Source: Ehretia macrophylla
Taxonomy: Eukaryota > Streptophyta > Magnoliopsida > Boraginales > Ehretiaceae
NCBI GenBank assembly: GCA_037974665.1
Contig: CM075778.1
Coordinates: 13,753,001 to 13,817,000 of the forward strand
Direction of reading: 5' to 3'
Length of the DNA: 64,000 nucleotides
Part shown: positions 42,114-54,015 of the stretch, one piece after another
Numbering within the stretch: the first letter of the stretch is position 1
Layout of the letters: the number at the start of each line of letters is the position of its first letter
The notes under the pieces: generated by a model
Seen by the model: only the letters and a program-made list of their open reading frames with translations
The model's database searches: none
Told to the model about the DNA's origin: nothing
Program-made: the position numbers and the translations under genes

Positions 42114-45100
42114 CTAAGCTATTGGGCCAACACCCAATGTTTGAAGATGCTTGCTCAATTGAATGCTCCCTAACGCTTTAGTGAAGATATCTGTACAATT
42201 ATCTTCTGTAGGGCAGTACTCCATGTAGATTTCACCTTTCTCAATCAGTTCCCTCACATAGTGATACTGAATCTCTATGTGTTTTGTTCTAGCATGAAAT
42301 ACCGGATTCTTTGACATGGCTATACAACTCTGACTGTCACATTTCAACATTGTTGCTTCTTCTATTGGAATGCCAATATCAGTCATGATGCGTCGTAGCC
42401 AAACAGTTTCATAGGATGCTACACAAGCAGCCTTGTATTCTGCCTCCGTTGATGAAAGTGCAACGGTGGGTTGTTTCTTACTAGCCCATGAGATGACTCC
42501 ACCACCGAATGTGAATACGTAACCTGTAACAGATTTTCTTGAGTCAATATCACCAGCCCAGTCTGAGTCACAGTACCCAGATAAAGTATCTCCAGACTTG
42601 TATGATATCCCATACTCCAACGTGCCTTTGAGATATTTGAGGATCCGCATCCCTGCTTGCCAGTGACTTTATTTCGGTTTATTTGAAAACCGACTGAGAA
42701 CTCCCACAGCATAACTAATATCAGGTCTTGTGTTACAAAGGAAGATTAAACTTCCCACCAACCTTCTGTAGAGCTTGTTATCAACTTGTTCTGAAGGATC
42801 GTCAATTGATAACTTTGTATTCACTTCCATCGGGGTGACAACTGGTTTGCACTCGGACATACCAAATGCAGTCAGAAGCTCACGAACATATCGTTGCTGC
42901 GAGATGAAGATTGTATGAGGTTTTTGCCATACCTCGATTCCCAAGCAATAATGAAGAAGACCAAGATTTGTCATTTCAAATTCTTGGCTCAACCATTCTT
43001 GCGTCTTCCGAATATTATCTTCATGGTCACCAGTGATTACAAGATCATCCACATATAGGACTACAATTACCTTCTTTCCTTGTTCACTTAGAACATACAA
43101 GTTGGCCTCTGATTTGCTTCTACAGAAATCATGTTGCAAGAAGAAAGAGTCTATACATTTGTACCAAGCTCGTGGTGCTTGCTTTAACCCATATAGAGCC
43201 TTTTTCAATTTGCAGACTTTTTCTTCTTCACCTAGTATTTGGAAGCCAGGGGGTTGTGCAACGTAGACTTCTTCTTCAAGTTGCCCATTAAGAAAAGCTA
43301 ACTTGACATCCATTTGATGTACAATCCATTCATAATGCGCGGCAGCTGCAACAACTAGCCTGATTGTTGACATTTTTGCTGTTGGAGCAAAGGTTTCATA
43401 TACATCGAAACCTTCGACTTGCGAAAATCCTTGTGCTACAAGGCGTGCCTTGTATTTTTCAAGACTTCCATCTGCCTTGTACTTCACTTTCCAGATCCAT
43501 TTGGTGCCGATAATTTTTCTATTCGGTGGCTTTTCAACGATCTCCCAAGTATCATTTTTCATGATACTATCATACTCGGCTTGCATAGCTGCTCTCCAAT
43601 TTGGATCTGACATGGCTTCCTTCACAGTTACCCGTTCTTTTACCGTCTTGATGATTTGGGTCATCAAAGCCATGTTTACTAGTTGTTGTCCTGATCTGTT
43701 CTGCTCCTCTATTCTCTTTGATCGTCTTAGTCCATCAGGACGTGGACTATCATCAGTAATTCCTGGATTTCTTCCATCAAAGAGCTGTTAGAACCACTTC
43801 GGTTGTGGCTTCCTTGTGGGTATAACAGGTTGGTCTTCAGTCTCCTTATCATTAGAGACTTCTTCATTGTTCAACGGTCGTTGTTCAGGCACTTGGTGGA
43901 TTACTTTATTAGTTGATGACGAAATGGCAGGACCGCTATCCTCCATTAAGTGTGGTCGCTCATTAAACACCACATCTCGGCTTATGATCACCTTCTTGGC
44001 CTCTACATCATAGAGTCTGTATGCTTTAGACTCTTCACTATATCCCAAGAAAATGCCCTTCTTGCTCTTGTCATCCAATTTCTTTCGATTTTCATTTGGA
44101 ATGTGTACAAAATATTCACACCCAAATTTTCTTAAATGAGACACAGAAGGTTTCGTACCATAATAAGCCTCATTAGGAGTCTTATCGTTGAGTGCCCTGG
44201 TTGAGCACCGTTTGAGGATGTATACCGCTGTGTTGACTGCTTCAGCCCAGAATGTGTCAGGTAGACCAGCACCTTTCAACATGCATCGAGCCATTTCTAC
44301 AATTGTTCGATTTCTTCGTTCCATAACTCCATTTTGTTATGGTGTGTATGGAGCAGTCAATTGGCGCTTAATCCCAAGCTTGTTGTAGTAGTTGGTGAAC
44401 TCTGTAGAACAGAATTCCCCCCCACGATCGGTACGAAGTTTCTTCAACTGAGTTGTGTTCTCATTTGTTATAAGTTTGTGCCACACTTTAAACTTTTCAA
44501 GAGCATCAGCCTTGTCCCGAAGGAAGTACACCCACATCTTCCTACTATAATCGTCGACTAACAGCATAAAGTAGGAAGATCCTCCCAACGCCGTCGTAGT
44601 CATTTTTCCGCAGAGGTCAGCATGTACCAACTCTAGAGGAGCCTTTGATCGGTTATGACTCTCTTTGGGAAATGACTGTCTATGTTGCTTGCCCAGCATA
44701 CAAGCTTCACATGGTCCTTCAATTTCTTCAATTGAAGGCAAGTCGGCCACCATCTTCTTCTTTTGCATTTCCTTTAACACAGGATAGGAAATGTGCCCGA
44801 ACCTTTCATGCCAAAGTTGACTTGTTTTGGCATCCACGACAGCAGAAAGAGAGCTGATTTCGTAAAGATTATTTTTGCGAATACCTTTACTTACGATATT
44901 TTGATCCTTGTCAAGAATCAAAGCTTCCGTCTTCTTGAACCGCACTTCTAGATCATTATCTGTAATAGCAGCTACAGATAGCAAATTTCTGGTGATCTGG
45001 GGTACAAAGAGTACGTTGGACAGCTTCTTGCTTCCTCCATCTTGAGACACGAGTGAGATGGTTCTAGTGCCCTCAACGGGACACCTCGCATTATTCCCGA

Positions 45101-46163
45101 AGACAATATTCATTGGTTCTTGTAGAGGTTTTATGGAGTCATATAACTCCTTCTTACTGGTCATGTGTCGGGAAGCTCCACTATCTAACACCCATACACT
45201 TGTTTGATGTACATGTGCGCTAGTACACGTTTCCTCCGATACATCTGTTACAGTAAACAGATGCACTTCCGTTTCAGCCGTATTGGCAGATTCTTTATTT
45301 CTCCAATTGGGCTTTAAAGTTCCGTTCTTCTCGTCATGGATTCGTTTCCTGCAATCTTTGACAGCATGACCTTTCTTATTGCAGTAGTAGCACGATCCAG
45401 AGAACGTCTTCTTCTTTGCTTTCTTCTTTTCTTCTTGGTTACTCCTCGCCTTGGCTGTAAAGGCAGAGTCAAGTTGATTTTCTCTGCTCCTCAGCCTCAT
45501 CTCTTCCTCCATCAACATGGCAGTGAATTCTTCAAATGTCAAAAGAGGAATGTGAACTTGTGTATTGAGTGCTGTCACAAGGCCGTCAAATTTTGGAGGT
45601 AACACTCTAATGCACCTTCGAGCTAGTTCCTCGGTTGATTTGGCAATACCAACTGCAGCCATTTGATCACGTAGGTTTTTCATCCTATTGATAAATGACT
45701 CAGCTGCTTCATCTTCACTTAATCTCTCAGCAGCTAACTGATTCTCCAAGTTCTGAATGCGAGTCTGGTTCCTTGTTTCATACTGATTTTTCAGTATGTT
45801 CCAAGCTTCAGATGCCTTGGTTGTGTGTTGAATAAGAATGAGGACAGAATCTTGAACACTTGTGACAATTGCACAAAGTGCATCAGCATTTCGTCTCCTC
45901 CATTCTTTAACAAGCTGAGGATCTGGAGGTGTGACCTTTTTTGTGTCATCTTCAGCACGGACTGCAACTGGTTCTGCATCTGTGCCTAACACTGTATCAA
46001 GGAGTTCGTAGGAGTCCAGAACTATAGTGATTTTGAACTTCCACAAAAGATAATTCGTGCCATCAAGTTTTCCTTCTGTGAAGGTAGGGGGACGGATACG
46101 AATTGTCGGTACTAAACCGGAACTAGAACTGGTAGAAGAAGAACTAGCACCTTGAGTAGTCAT
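42114..46163 (-). pseudogene. Copia-4 gag-pol polyprotein, one frame with three TAA stops
   Basis: From ATG 46163 to stop 42114 the frame is continuous (1,350 codons) apart from TAA at 44337-44339, 43788-43790 and 42669-42671. Domains in order: UBN2 gag (LLWKFKITIVLDSYELLD), CCHC knuckle (CYYCNKKGHAVKDC), protease (WVLDSGASRHM), GAG-pre-integrase (LWHERFGHIS, CEACMLGKQH), and integrase (HADLCGKM, RTDRGGEF, NGVMERRNRT with the catalytic Glu kept). RT follows (WIWKVKYKADGS, MDVKLAFLNGQLEEEVYV, YVDDLVITGD), then RNase H (YCDSDWAGD, STEAEYKA, ARTKHIEIQYHYVRE). Copia order integrase-RT is clear. The first stop lies in integrase (TAPYTP-stop-QNG, where Gln is usual). Catalytic residues are otherwise intact. 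Confidence 0.95.
44340..46163 (-). pseudogene. Copia-4 gag, protease and integrase N-terminal segment
   Basis: The longest uninterrupted piece (608 codons) contains a complete gag, knuckle, protease and most of integrase, so gag and protease could still be made from this copy. The start is taken as the first ATG (MTTQGASSSSTSSSSG), 48 bases inside the primer site. The Ser-rich beginning is usual for these gags. Confidence 0.9.
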
Positions 46164-46209
46164 AGTTGTTGAGCTTTACTAGACAAGATTGTTGTTAAGA
46201 GGCCCTTAA

Positions 46210-46222
46210 GCTCTTGATACCA
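46210..46222 (-). promoter_or_regulatory. Copia-4 primer-binding site
   Basis: On the minus strand TGGTATCAAGAGC abuts the 5' LTR with no gap. It matches the initiator tRNA-Met site with an inserted A. Confidence 0.88.
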
Positions 46223-46822
46223 TGTAAGAATATAACCAATTTCCCAGAAACGTCTTAACAACAATCAAGTAGAAAGACAACACTACTCATTATAACAATT
46301 CAATATAACACTTACAAGATAATTGTCCCACCGTGCGCTCTCAAGATTAGAGCTTCAATGGCTTCTGGACTTACAAGAAGAATACAAGAAAGAAAGACTA
46401 ACTTAGGATTGTGTTTGGAGTTGTGTTGTGGATAAAATGATGACTAATGCATGCCTATTTATAGAATTCAGTTAGCCCGCCACATGAGACTTTCCTATCA
46501 AACATTTCAATCTTGGTTGGCTTTACCAACCATGTTCAAAGTATTAGCCACCCATATTTATCACATGGGTGGCTACAATTAACCACATGGGTGGCTAGCA
46601 TCCAAGTCAACTTCTAGGAAGTTTCCTTTGATCAAGTTGGCTAACTTTAGCATTGTATCATCCCGACGTCATCTTAGATAATTCCAAATTTCTGAACTTC
46701 TTTCTTGTAGCCATCGCGATCTCTTTTGACCTCATCAACGTTTAAGTCGGAATCATTAATTTATGCTACCATATAATTAACGATACTTATTATGAAGAGG
46801 TGGATGTTGATATATATCAACA
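46223..46822 (-). repeat. Copia-4 5' LTR
   Basis: Begins TGTAAGAATA and ends TATATATCAACA on the plus strand. The promoter TATAAATA is at 46456-46463 (minus strand), about 290 bp from the gag start, as expected for transcription into gag. Followed by CTTGA. Confidence 0.95.
46456..46463 (-). promoter_or_regulatory. Copia-4 LTR TATA box
   Basis: TATAAATA on the minus strand within the context CTATAAATAGGC, a strong plant TATA box. It is conserved in both LTRs. Confidence 0.75.
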
Positions 46823-46850
46823 CTTGATAGTTTGATATGTATGGGTTTTC

Positions 46851-47062
46851 AACTATAACTATGTCTTTGTAATTTGTTCCTTAGTTTTAATCCAAGCAAG
46901 CTTGGTTCAGAGACCCTTGCTCATTAAAACACCTTTAAATTACAATAGCTATACACTTATTAATTATAACTATGTCTTGCAATTTGACTTTAGTTTTAAT
47001 CTAAGCAACCTCGGTCTAGAGACCCTTGCTTTAAAACACCTTTTAATTGCAATAGTTATAAC
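46851..47062. repeat. Two diverged tandem copies of about 105 bp
   Basis: 46851-46951 and 46962-47062 share TATAACTATGTCTT, TTTAGTTTTAATC, AAGCAA, AGAGACCCTTGCT and CAATAG in the same order. They lie in what is probably the leader of an old copia element and have no coding potential. Confidence 0.75.
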
Positions 47063-48088
47063 CTGATACAGGTTTAGGTGAGGCCACTTAGGATAAACTA
47101 GGCTAACTAAAGCACTTAGGTTCATACTAGATAATTAATCCTAAGTTTATTTCATAATCTCTAGTTCTTAATTGAACTAGTTCTAGATTATGATTTTAAT
47201 TAGCCTTCCTAAGTTTAATTAGTTGGATTTAGCCTTTTTTAAATTCTATTGGTTGGCCATGTTACTATATGAGATGCTATCATATAATATATTCAATAAA
47301 ATAAGAATATAAACATATATGACAAATATAGTAACTTTTTAAAACAACCACTTTCTACTTTTGATGGCTTCCTGTTTGGGACTTTTTCATAACTTCATAT
47401 TTGACCCCAAATGTTTATAGAAGTGTCAATTGCCTCGACAAGGATCATGAAATTGCACTTGTACCCCATCAATGCCACAAAATTGTAATTGGCACCCAAA
47501 ACTTTCATCTTGATTGCAATTTGACCCCCATTGAACCACTAAGTGCCAGTTTGGCTTAGGACTCAACCACCATGGCTCACCATCACACCCATGGCTCCAA
47601 GGGTGATACACCATGACCTAGGTAGCCCTAAACAACACAAAAAGTTTGGAAAAAAAGGATCAAAGCCAGCCGTCATTCCAATCTTTTTCCATCTTCATGA
47701 TTTCGGCAATTTTGGGAATTGATTGCAATTTCTAGCATACTAATACTATTATAACAATTCCTATACTCCATAAAGAGTTTACATTCAGCAATCTAAATAA
47801 TTACCTAGCTATTATAGTTGTTGCATAAACCACCAACATGAATAACAATAACTATATCATTATTGAAAATTTAAACTTCCACAATAAACATACATTCAAG
47901 CCATCAAAAGTGGTGTTTAATCGTGCTGCAAAATAAAGGTTAGAACCCTCATACAACACACATTTAAGCCACACAAAAATCATGTACAAGCAGCCCCTAA
48001 TCGGCACTAGGCAGTCCGCCAACCAAGGGCTATTTCTAACACGCAATTTTTATCGATTCTATGTTTTAAAGCATGATTTTTGTGACCT
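47063..48088 (-). pseudogene. Leader and gag start remnant of a further copia element
   Basis: Immediately downstream (minus strand) of the primer site at 48089 the translation includes LNTTFDGLNVCLLWKFKFSI (47860-47920). This resembles the start of copia gag (FDG-N-LWKFK). The rest to 47063 is not recognisable beyond AT-rich leader. Confidence 0.55.
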
Positions 48089-48100
48089 GCTTTGATACCA
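48089..48100 (-). promoter_or_regulatory. Primer-binding site of the isolated copia LTR
   Basis: TGGTATCAAAGC on the minus strand, two bases from the LTR start at 48103. It is of the tRNA-Met type. Confidence 0.8.
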
Positions 48101-48102
48101 CA

Positions 48103-49908
48103 TGAAGGATGTGGTTTCTAAAATGCTAGGCATAATTTTTTTAGTTTATAACATGGCAATAAACAAAATATGACAGCAAAGAAACTACGCGCGGAAAAAT
48201 ACACGAAATCATGCTAAAACAATACCGAAATCGCTATCTTGTGCTAGAAATTAACTGTATATGATTTTACCTTTGTGTTGGCGTTAAACATCAACACACA
48301 CACACGATTAGAGGACTATGGAGTTGCTGAAATAATTCTGCCAAAGGGCCGTGTATCAGCTCCACGCACGAGAAACCCTAAGCCTTCTCCCCTATTCCAC
48401 TTCCTTGATCAATGGTTTAAAAAAAATGGGTTTTTACTCTGCCAATTTTTTTTTCTCTTGGCCGTGTATCTATGTATGCATGGGTGTGTGTGTCTGCAGC
48501 GTGTGATGTGTATATGTATAAGGCTATGATATAACTGAAAATCCTAAGGGATATGGGAGATGGAGAGGTCTAGTTGCATGAGGAGTCTATATCTTCAATA
48601 TCTGCTAAATTATCTTGAAATTTAAATTCAAGATATTATCATCTCCTAAAACCTTTCTCTCACGTGCATACATGCTTATCCACACGCAGAGCACATGCCA
48701 TTTGGACATTGGATTCTAGGACAAACATTTTTGTCTTAAGGATGTTTCTTGTCCCGATGTCCTGACCTTTCTAAATTAAGCTACATATTCCCAATTAAGA
48801 AATCTTACTCAATTTACACACAAATGCTATATAAGGAAATAGACAGTTAACCATTAAGGAAAGTGGCTAGGAGAGGGACTTTAAGACATAGTTGCTTCGG
48901 CTATAAAATGACCAAAATGCCCCTACTAGCCACTAGCAGTATTTTGACCATTTTAACCTTAACTCATTCCACCAAAGAGTTAGGGTTGCACTCCAATACA
49001 ACTAATAAACTTCCAATGGAGGTTTTGTCTTTGTCCTGCTAAGTAAAATGATCGAAATACCCTTCTATGTTTTTATTTGCAATCAATAGTAGGTCATGCA
49101 TCCACACTGTCATCCTATCTTGATTACATTTACACCTTGGACCTTTATCTTTCTTATAATCACCACCTAAATACTATACCCTTGTTCCCAGGAGCGACCC
49201 ACAAGTCTAGTATCCAATATAGCCCAAGCTATATTACTAAGCGCTTAGTTTTTGGTTGATCATATAGATAACTCCAAGCGAGTAGCTCACTATCACTTAA
49301 GATAGCATAGCATCATGACTTATATGTTTGCCACCTAATGGATCTAGTCCATATGTCCAAAACACCGAGCTGTTGACCCTATTATAAGATCTCACCCATA
49401 GTGAATCAAAACACATGTCCTAGGATTCATTGATACATCCACATATGCTCATGATATAGAACATTGGTCACTTAGTAGCTTAAGATTCTTTTAATTCTCT
49501 AACAATGATAGTAATGTCACTAAGATTGCATCTATTGTAGTTTCGTTCAATACACTCACATGCATTAATGAGAAAAGTCCGAAAAGCCCCTCCAATGACT
49601 AAAAGTAAGTCATCCTACCAAATAGGAGACTCTCTCATTATAACCTTACCATAGCAAAGTGCTCAGCTTCACTATTCGATTATGAACCTATAGTTTTGAT
49701 CCAAGCCTCATAGTATAGACCTTCTGTGCGGATCACCAAGCATTTATGCTATTCACTTGTATCACGGACCTTTTGCATACAATTATATATCAAACAATAG
49801 AGAGAATATATCATACTCATAATGAATGCACTAAATTATTGATTGATTAATATCCAATATACTGAGATATCTTAGTATTAGTGGTCTTTAGGGCATCCAA
49901 TCCCAACA
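48103..49908 (-). repeat. Copia LTR (1.8 kb), 5' LTR of a truncated element
   Basis: In element orientation it begins TGTTGGGATTGGATGCCC and ends ACATCCTTCA, directly followed by a primer site. The TGTTGGGATTGG start is typical of large plant copia LTRs of the Angela/SIRE type (from general knowledge, not a search). No second copy is seen in the window, so the element is truncated on its 3' side, probably by the insertions and deletions around copia-3 and copia-4. Confidence 0.78.
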
Positions 49909-50520
49909 AAAATGCCTTAGAGAATTTCTTGATCTTGATCGCAAAAGGTGGAAAGAAATTTCTGAATGACCCAGTTCTATTTATAGGCAAAAAACTGATC
50001 ACCTTGGGAATATCAATCGTCACTTAAAAAATAATGACGTGTCAGCATCTCAGCTAAAGGCAGGGTGACGTGGTAATAACCCAGTTCAGGTCGGACATGC
50101 CTGGCTCGGGCGGGTAATCCACTTCTCTAGAACCCCTGCTGAGTTCTAGACTTGGGGAGGCTACGTGGTAAATTCCGACCCCGCCTCAACTGTTTCCGTG
50201 TCACAGCTATCACATCTGACAAGACATAAAGTTGAGACGGTGTCGGACATGTATGAACAGTGCCGCAGATATCTAATTATTAAATGTTGCCTGGACATTC
50301 AAGTAGTATAAATACCCTTTTCATCCGTCATTAAGGGGGACCTGATACACATTTATTACCCTCAACTACTATATGTTCACCTCGAACACACTAATCACTC
50401 TCAGAGGAAACACGAGTCATCACCCCCGCGATTCCTTTCTTGTTTTGCAGGTTCAAGTAGCTCGAGAGTGGAAATACTGAAATCGGGCGGATATCAATTT
50501 TCCATTCTCATCAAGAAAGG
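49909..50520 (+). mobile_element. LTR-like fragment, probably gypsy-type
   Basis: GC-richer than its surroundings, with TATAAATA at 50307-50314, a downstream AAGGGGG block and a CAGGTTCAAG end near 50448-50456. The look is of an LTR with promoter on the plus strand. No coding part or paired LTR was found. Confidence 0.35.
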
Positions 50521-52710
50521 TCAATGACTAGAACCAAGAGGAAGAGTTTTATCCACTAATTTGAGTTTTGAGCTAGAGACCACTATGGTCCAAAAAAAAA
50601 AAAAGGGTAGCTAGAGACCATCTTTTGGAATATAAAGAAAAATTACTGAGTAAGCAAATGTTAGGATAACAATGCGGGCTCCTCAGAGGTGGTCCTGGAC
50701 GTTCAAGTCGGAAAGAGAACCATAACCATGCGGGGGCTCATTAGAGTTGATTGGTTCAAATCGCAGAAGGAGGAGGATCAATAGTCGTTGCTGTCACGAA
50801 AAATAAATAATTATTAGTGGGTCCCGCGCCAACGTGGCAGTTCGTAACCCACGACAATTCGTGTCCGAATTGCAAACTATATTTGTTGTCTGTCACCACT
50901 TACCAAATCTCGTTACCAAATTGGCTTTGTGAAGTGGACTTTGTTTATATCAGCAAATCACTTCTTTAAGTTGAGCTAATGAGTTTCATGCTGTTTTATT
51001 GAGCGCTACCCATCTCTTTAGCTGAGGTGCAGTGTTTCACTCTTAGTGGATTCATTCTATTTTCTATTTTGAACTCTCTTTGCTACTATTTAGCTGATTG
51101 CTTCCTTTTCAATTTCAGTTTTCTTATCCTTTATTGTTTATTGCCGATTTTTTTTTTTCCTCGGAAGTTTGTTGCCGATTGGGCGTATGTTTTCAACACG
51201 TCTCTGTGGTTTTTTTTTGTTTTTTTTTTTTTTTATTTCTTTTCACGCATTTTCTTGGAAAAAAAAATCAAGCGGGTAGAGTCATCTGCTGATATTAAGC
51301 ATATTGTTAATTGGCTTGTGTTGCCCATTTTTCCCTTTGAATATATTTGTGCTTCTAGGTTTATTTAAGCTTTACTTTGCGATTTCATCTTTTACTTAAG
51401 AAATGGAGTAATAATTCCCTTGAATCCTCTTAAAACTATATATTATTTGAGTAATCACAGCGTTTATAACAAAGCTTTATTAAGCATATTGTTAATTGGC
51501 TTGTGTTGCCCATTTTTCCCTTTGAATATATTTGTGCTTCTAGGTTTATTTTAAGCTTTACTTTGCGATTTCATCTTTTACTTAAGAAATGGAGTAATAA
51601 TTCCCTTGAATCCTCTTAAAACTATAGATTATTTGAGTAATCACAGCGTTTATAACAAAGCCTGCTAGGCTATTGTTACAATATACACTTCTCGCATGTA
51701 GAAAAACTACAGACTGCCAAGACCACCGTATCAGATTTTGGGCTATTCGCCAATTCTATGATTATTAGTGGTTGTCATATATCCCCCACTTCCTTTTTTT
51801 TCACTGACATGCTAAATATTGTTATTGCTCCATCTTTTATGATCATTATGGCACTTGCTAGTTTTATCACAACTATAACTAATCCTAGTTTGGCTTCCAT
51901 GATGAGTATCCATCTCCTTTTCATGTTCTGCCTCTCAGACCTCAGTTATAAGTTACTGCACAATGAGTAATGCGCATTTTAAATATTGAATTTTCCCATT
52001 TGGTTGATGCCACTGATAGTTAGTTCAACTAGAAATGAAGTATATGCATTCTTTTTGTGGCTTTATGGGATATTTGTGTCGAGTTATCTATCATTACAAT
52101 CTAAACATCCAGTATTTATAATTCAATAAATTACAATTCTAAAAAAATGGATATAGATGGAAATCTGTGCATCCCACTATAGTAATAGGCCTTAGTGCAG
52201 CAGACACTGGAGAGTTTGACTTATTTCACGGATTGGTGGACTCTAGACGCTTGTTCAATATTAGTTTTACACATACTTCAATCTAAGCCTTGGCTGTATG
52301 ATCTATAACTTACATACTTTTCTGAAGTATCATTGTGGATGAGCTCGTTAATAGTCCTCAAATTGATTGAGTTCAGAACGATCTATTATGTGATTGTACC
52401 TACATCTTTGGACCATAATGGATTGAGATACGTGAAGTTGTATGAGCTTTAACTACTATCTCTGTTGAGTCTATTGATCAAACTACAGAATTCGAGCACT
52501 TATCTATCTTCTCAGTTCTCATTGCATTCTTTGAACTGTTCAAACTGTGGGGAAGATCTTCGATTTCTCAATCCTTCCATTGCTGGAGTTTGAAACCCAA
52601 TACTGTTATTAGGTGCATGCTGATTTGGTAGTACTCTCTCCTTCATGTCTGCAATAGTGATACTTTACTCCAACTCTTTTCTTGCTTATGCGCTTAAGTT
52701 TCTTCTGTAG
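50521..52710. other. Upstream region and probable 5'-UTR intron of the F-box gene
   Basis: No protein-coding gene recognised. Contains T-rich tracts at 51148-51240 and the tandem duplication at 51293-51662. A TTTCTTCTGTAG at 52699-52710 is a good 3' splice site four bases before the F-box ATG, so part of this region is likely an intron in the 5' UTR. Confidence 0.5.
51293..51662. repeat. 185-bp tandem duplication
   Basis: 51293-51477 and 51478-51662 are the same sequence, with about two differences by eye (one T indel and one substitution). Each starts TATTAAGCATATTG and ends TATAACAAAGC. The duplication is recent and lies upstream of the F-box coding exons. Confidence 0.93.
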
Positions 52711-52714
52711 CCTT

Positions 52715-54015
52715 ATGACAGATGAAGGCAAAACTGCAGCTTTACTTTCTGCTGATTGTCCTTTTGGGAAGCTTCCAGACCATCTGCTGATAGAAATATT
52801 CATTCGCGTTCCCATCTCAGACTGGGTTCAAATATCGTGTGTTAAGAAGCACTGGGCTAATTTATTCCGGGAAGAGTGCTTCTGGCAAGCTGCCCTCACC
52901 AGGAGTTTCCCATTTGCTGGTCTGACTAAAACATGGCCAGGGCCTATTCCTAGAGGCTTGAGCAAAAGGTAGAGTAAGGATCCTTAACCTCTATCTGTTT
53001 GTCATATGCATACAATAGCTGATTGCCAAAAAAAATGAAATAAAAATATAACAGAAGTATGCATGTCAAAATATTATTGCAAGAGTGTGGATGTTGAAAT
53101 TCAAACAATTAAAATAAGCACAAATTAATTTTTTGGCTTACAAAATCGATAAGATGTTCTTTGAATCATGAAAAGGTTTTATGTTTAATTTAGAATGATG
53201 GATTTTCAAATTGTTCATCATGTCTCAGGAGATATGCTGCATTATACGTCAGTAGACACATCTTTTCATTGGACGATGAATTTGATGAAATTGTGGGTCA
53301 TACTTACTTGTTTCTGAAGGAGCAGCTTGAAATTTCAACAATGCCGCCTCCTTCTGGGATACTTCATGGGACCATAATAGGTAAAGTCTTGGATAATTTC
53401 TTTCATGTTTGCCATATTCTTTTAATAAATATGAGATTAATTTTAATAAATTTCATTTCACGTTCATTTTGCTTTTTATCTCTACTCTAAAGATGTATGG
53501 CAAAGATTTGTCCAGTTTCCTTTGTGTAATCTCTTTAAGAAAATTCAAATGCAATAAGTTAGTGATGATTGGTTTAATCCTACTGATCTTTGCTTCCTAG
53601 CAGACCAATTCATTGCCTGTGGCAAATCTCGTGACAAGGCTCACGAACTTGCATCCAGTATCTGGTTGGCTGTTGTTGACAATTTGGAGGAAAATGAGCA
53701 GACCTTTTTGTTACTTAAACGTCTTGCATTAGAAGTAGAGGTATGTAAAATTGGTGTCAATAATCACCTCATGTGCCCTATTGAAGCCACTTTGAGATTC
53801 TTACAATTAATGTGCACATTTGTAATTATACTGGGTTTTTTTTTCAGGTTTTTCTAGCTTATCCATACTCAAGATCATACAAAGTCCAATGGAGAGTTTT
53901 CGAAAGACTTTTCACAGATTTTCGTGATTGTTTCAATCATGCAGACTACTGCGATTTATTGGCACGCGCCAAACACAGATTTCAGCCGATACCATCAGTC
54001 TGGTTGGGTTACTAG
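52715..54015 (+). CDS. F-box protein, 4 coding exons, 236 aa
   Basis: Exons 52715-52968, 53229-53380, 53604-53740 and 53848-54015, all with GT-AG introns and consistent phases (711 nt with stop). The N-terminal F-box occupies roughly residues 14-60 (FGKLPDHLLIEIFIRVPISD, CVKKHWANLFREECFWQAAL). An F-box binds SKP1 and makes the protein a substrate adaptor of an SCF ubiquitin ligase. The rest (HTYLFLKEQLE, LASSIWLAVVDNLEENEQ, CDLLARAKHRFQPIPS) has no Kelch, LRR or WD repeats. I judge it to be a conserved small plant F-box protein of unknown target. The start follows a likely UTR splice site; an upstream in-frame ATG at 52682 lies in the intron. Function beyond the F-box is not inferred. Confidence 0.82.

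Larger units (their letters stand above)
41485..46822 (-). mobile_element. Copia-4: nearly intact young Ty1/copia retrotransposon
   Basis: 5,338 bp, with LTRs 41485-42085 and 46223-46822, a perfect primer-site/LTR junction, a polypurine tract and a single-frame gag-pol with three TAA stops. By eye the LTRs differ at about ten bases plus one indel in 600 bp, around 1.8%. With a commonly used plant rate of 1.3e-8 per site per year this is roughly 0.7 million years, subject to that assumption. Confidence 0.96.

Noticed and set aside
43033-45602. Plus-strand ORFs within copia-4
   Set aside because: They are complements of the gag-pol frame and lack any domain.
52616-52815. Minus-strand ORF opposite the F-box start
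   Set aside because: Antisense shadow of the F-box exon; no domain recognised.
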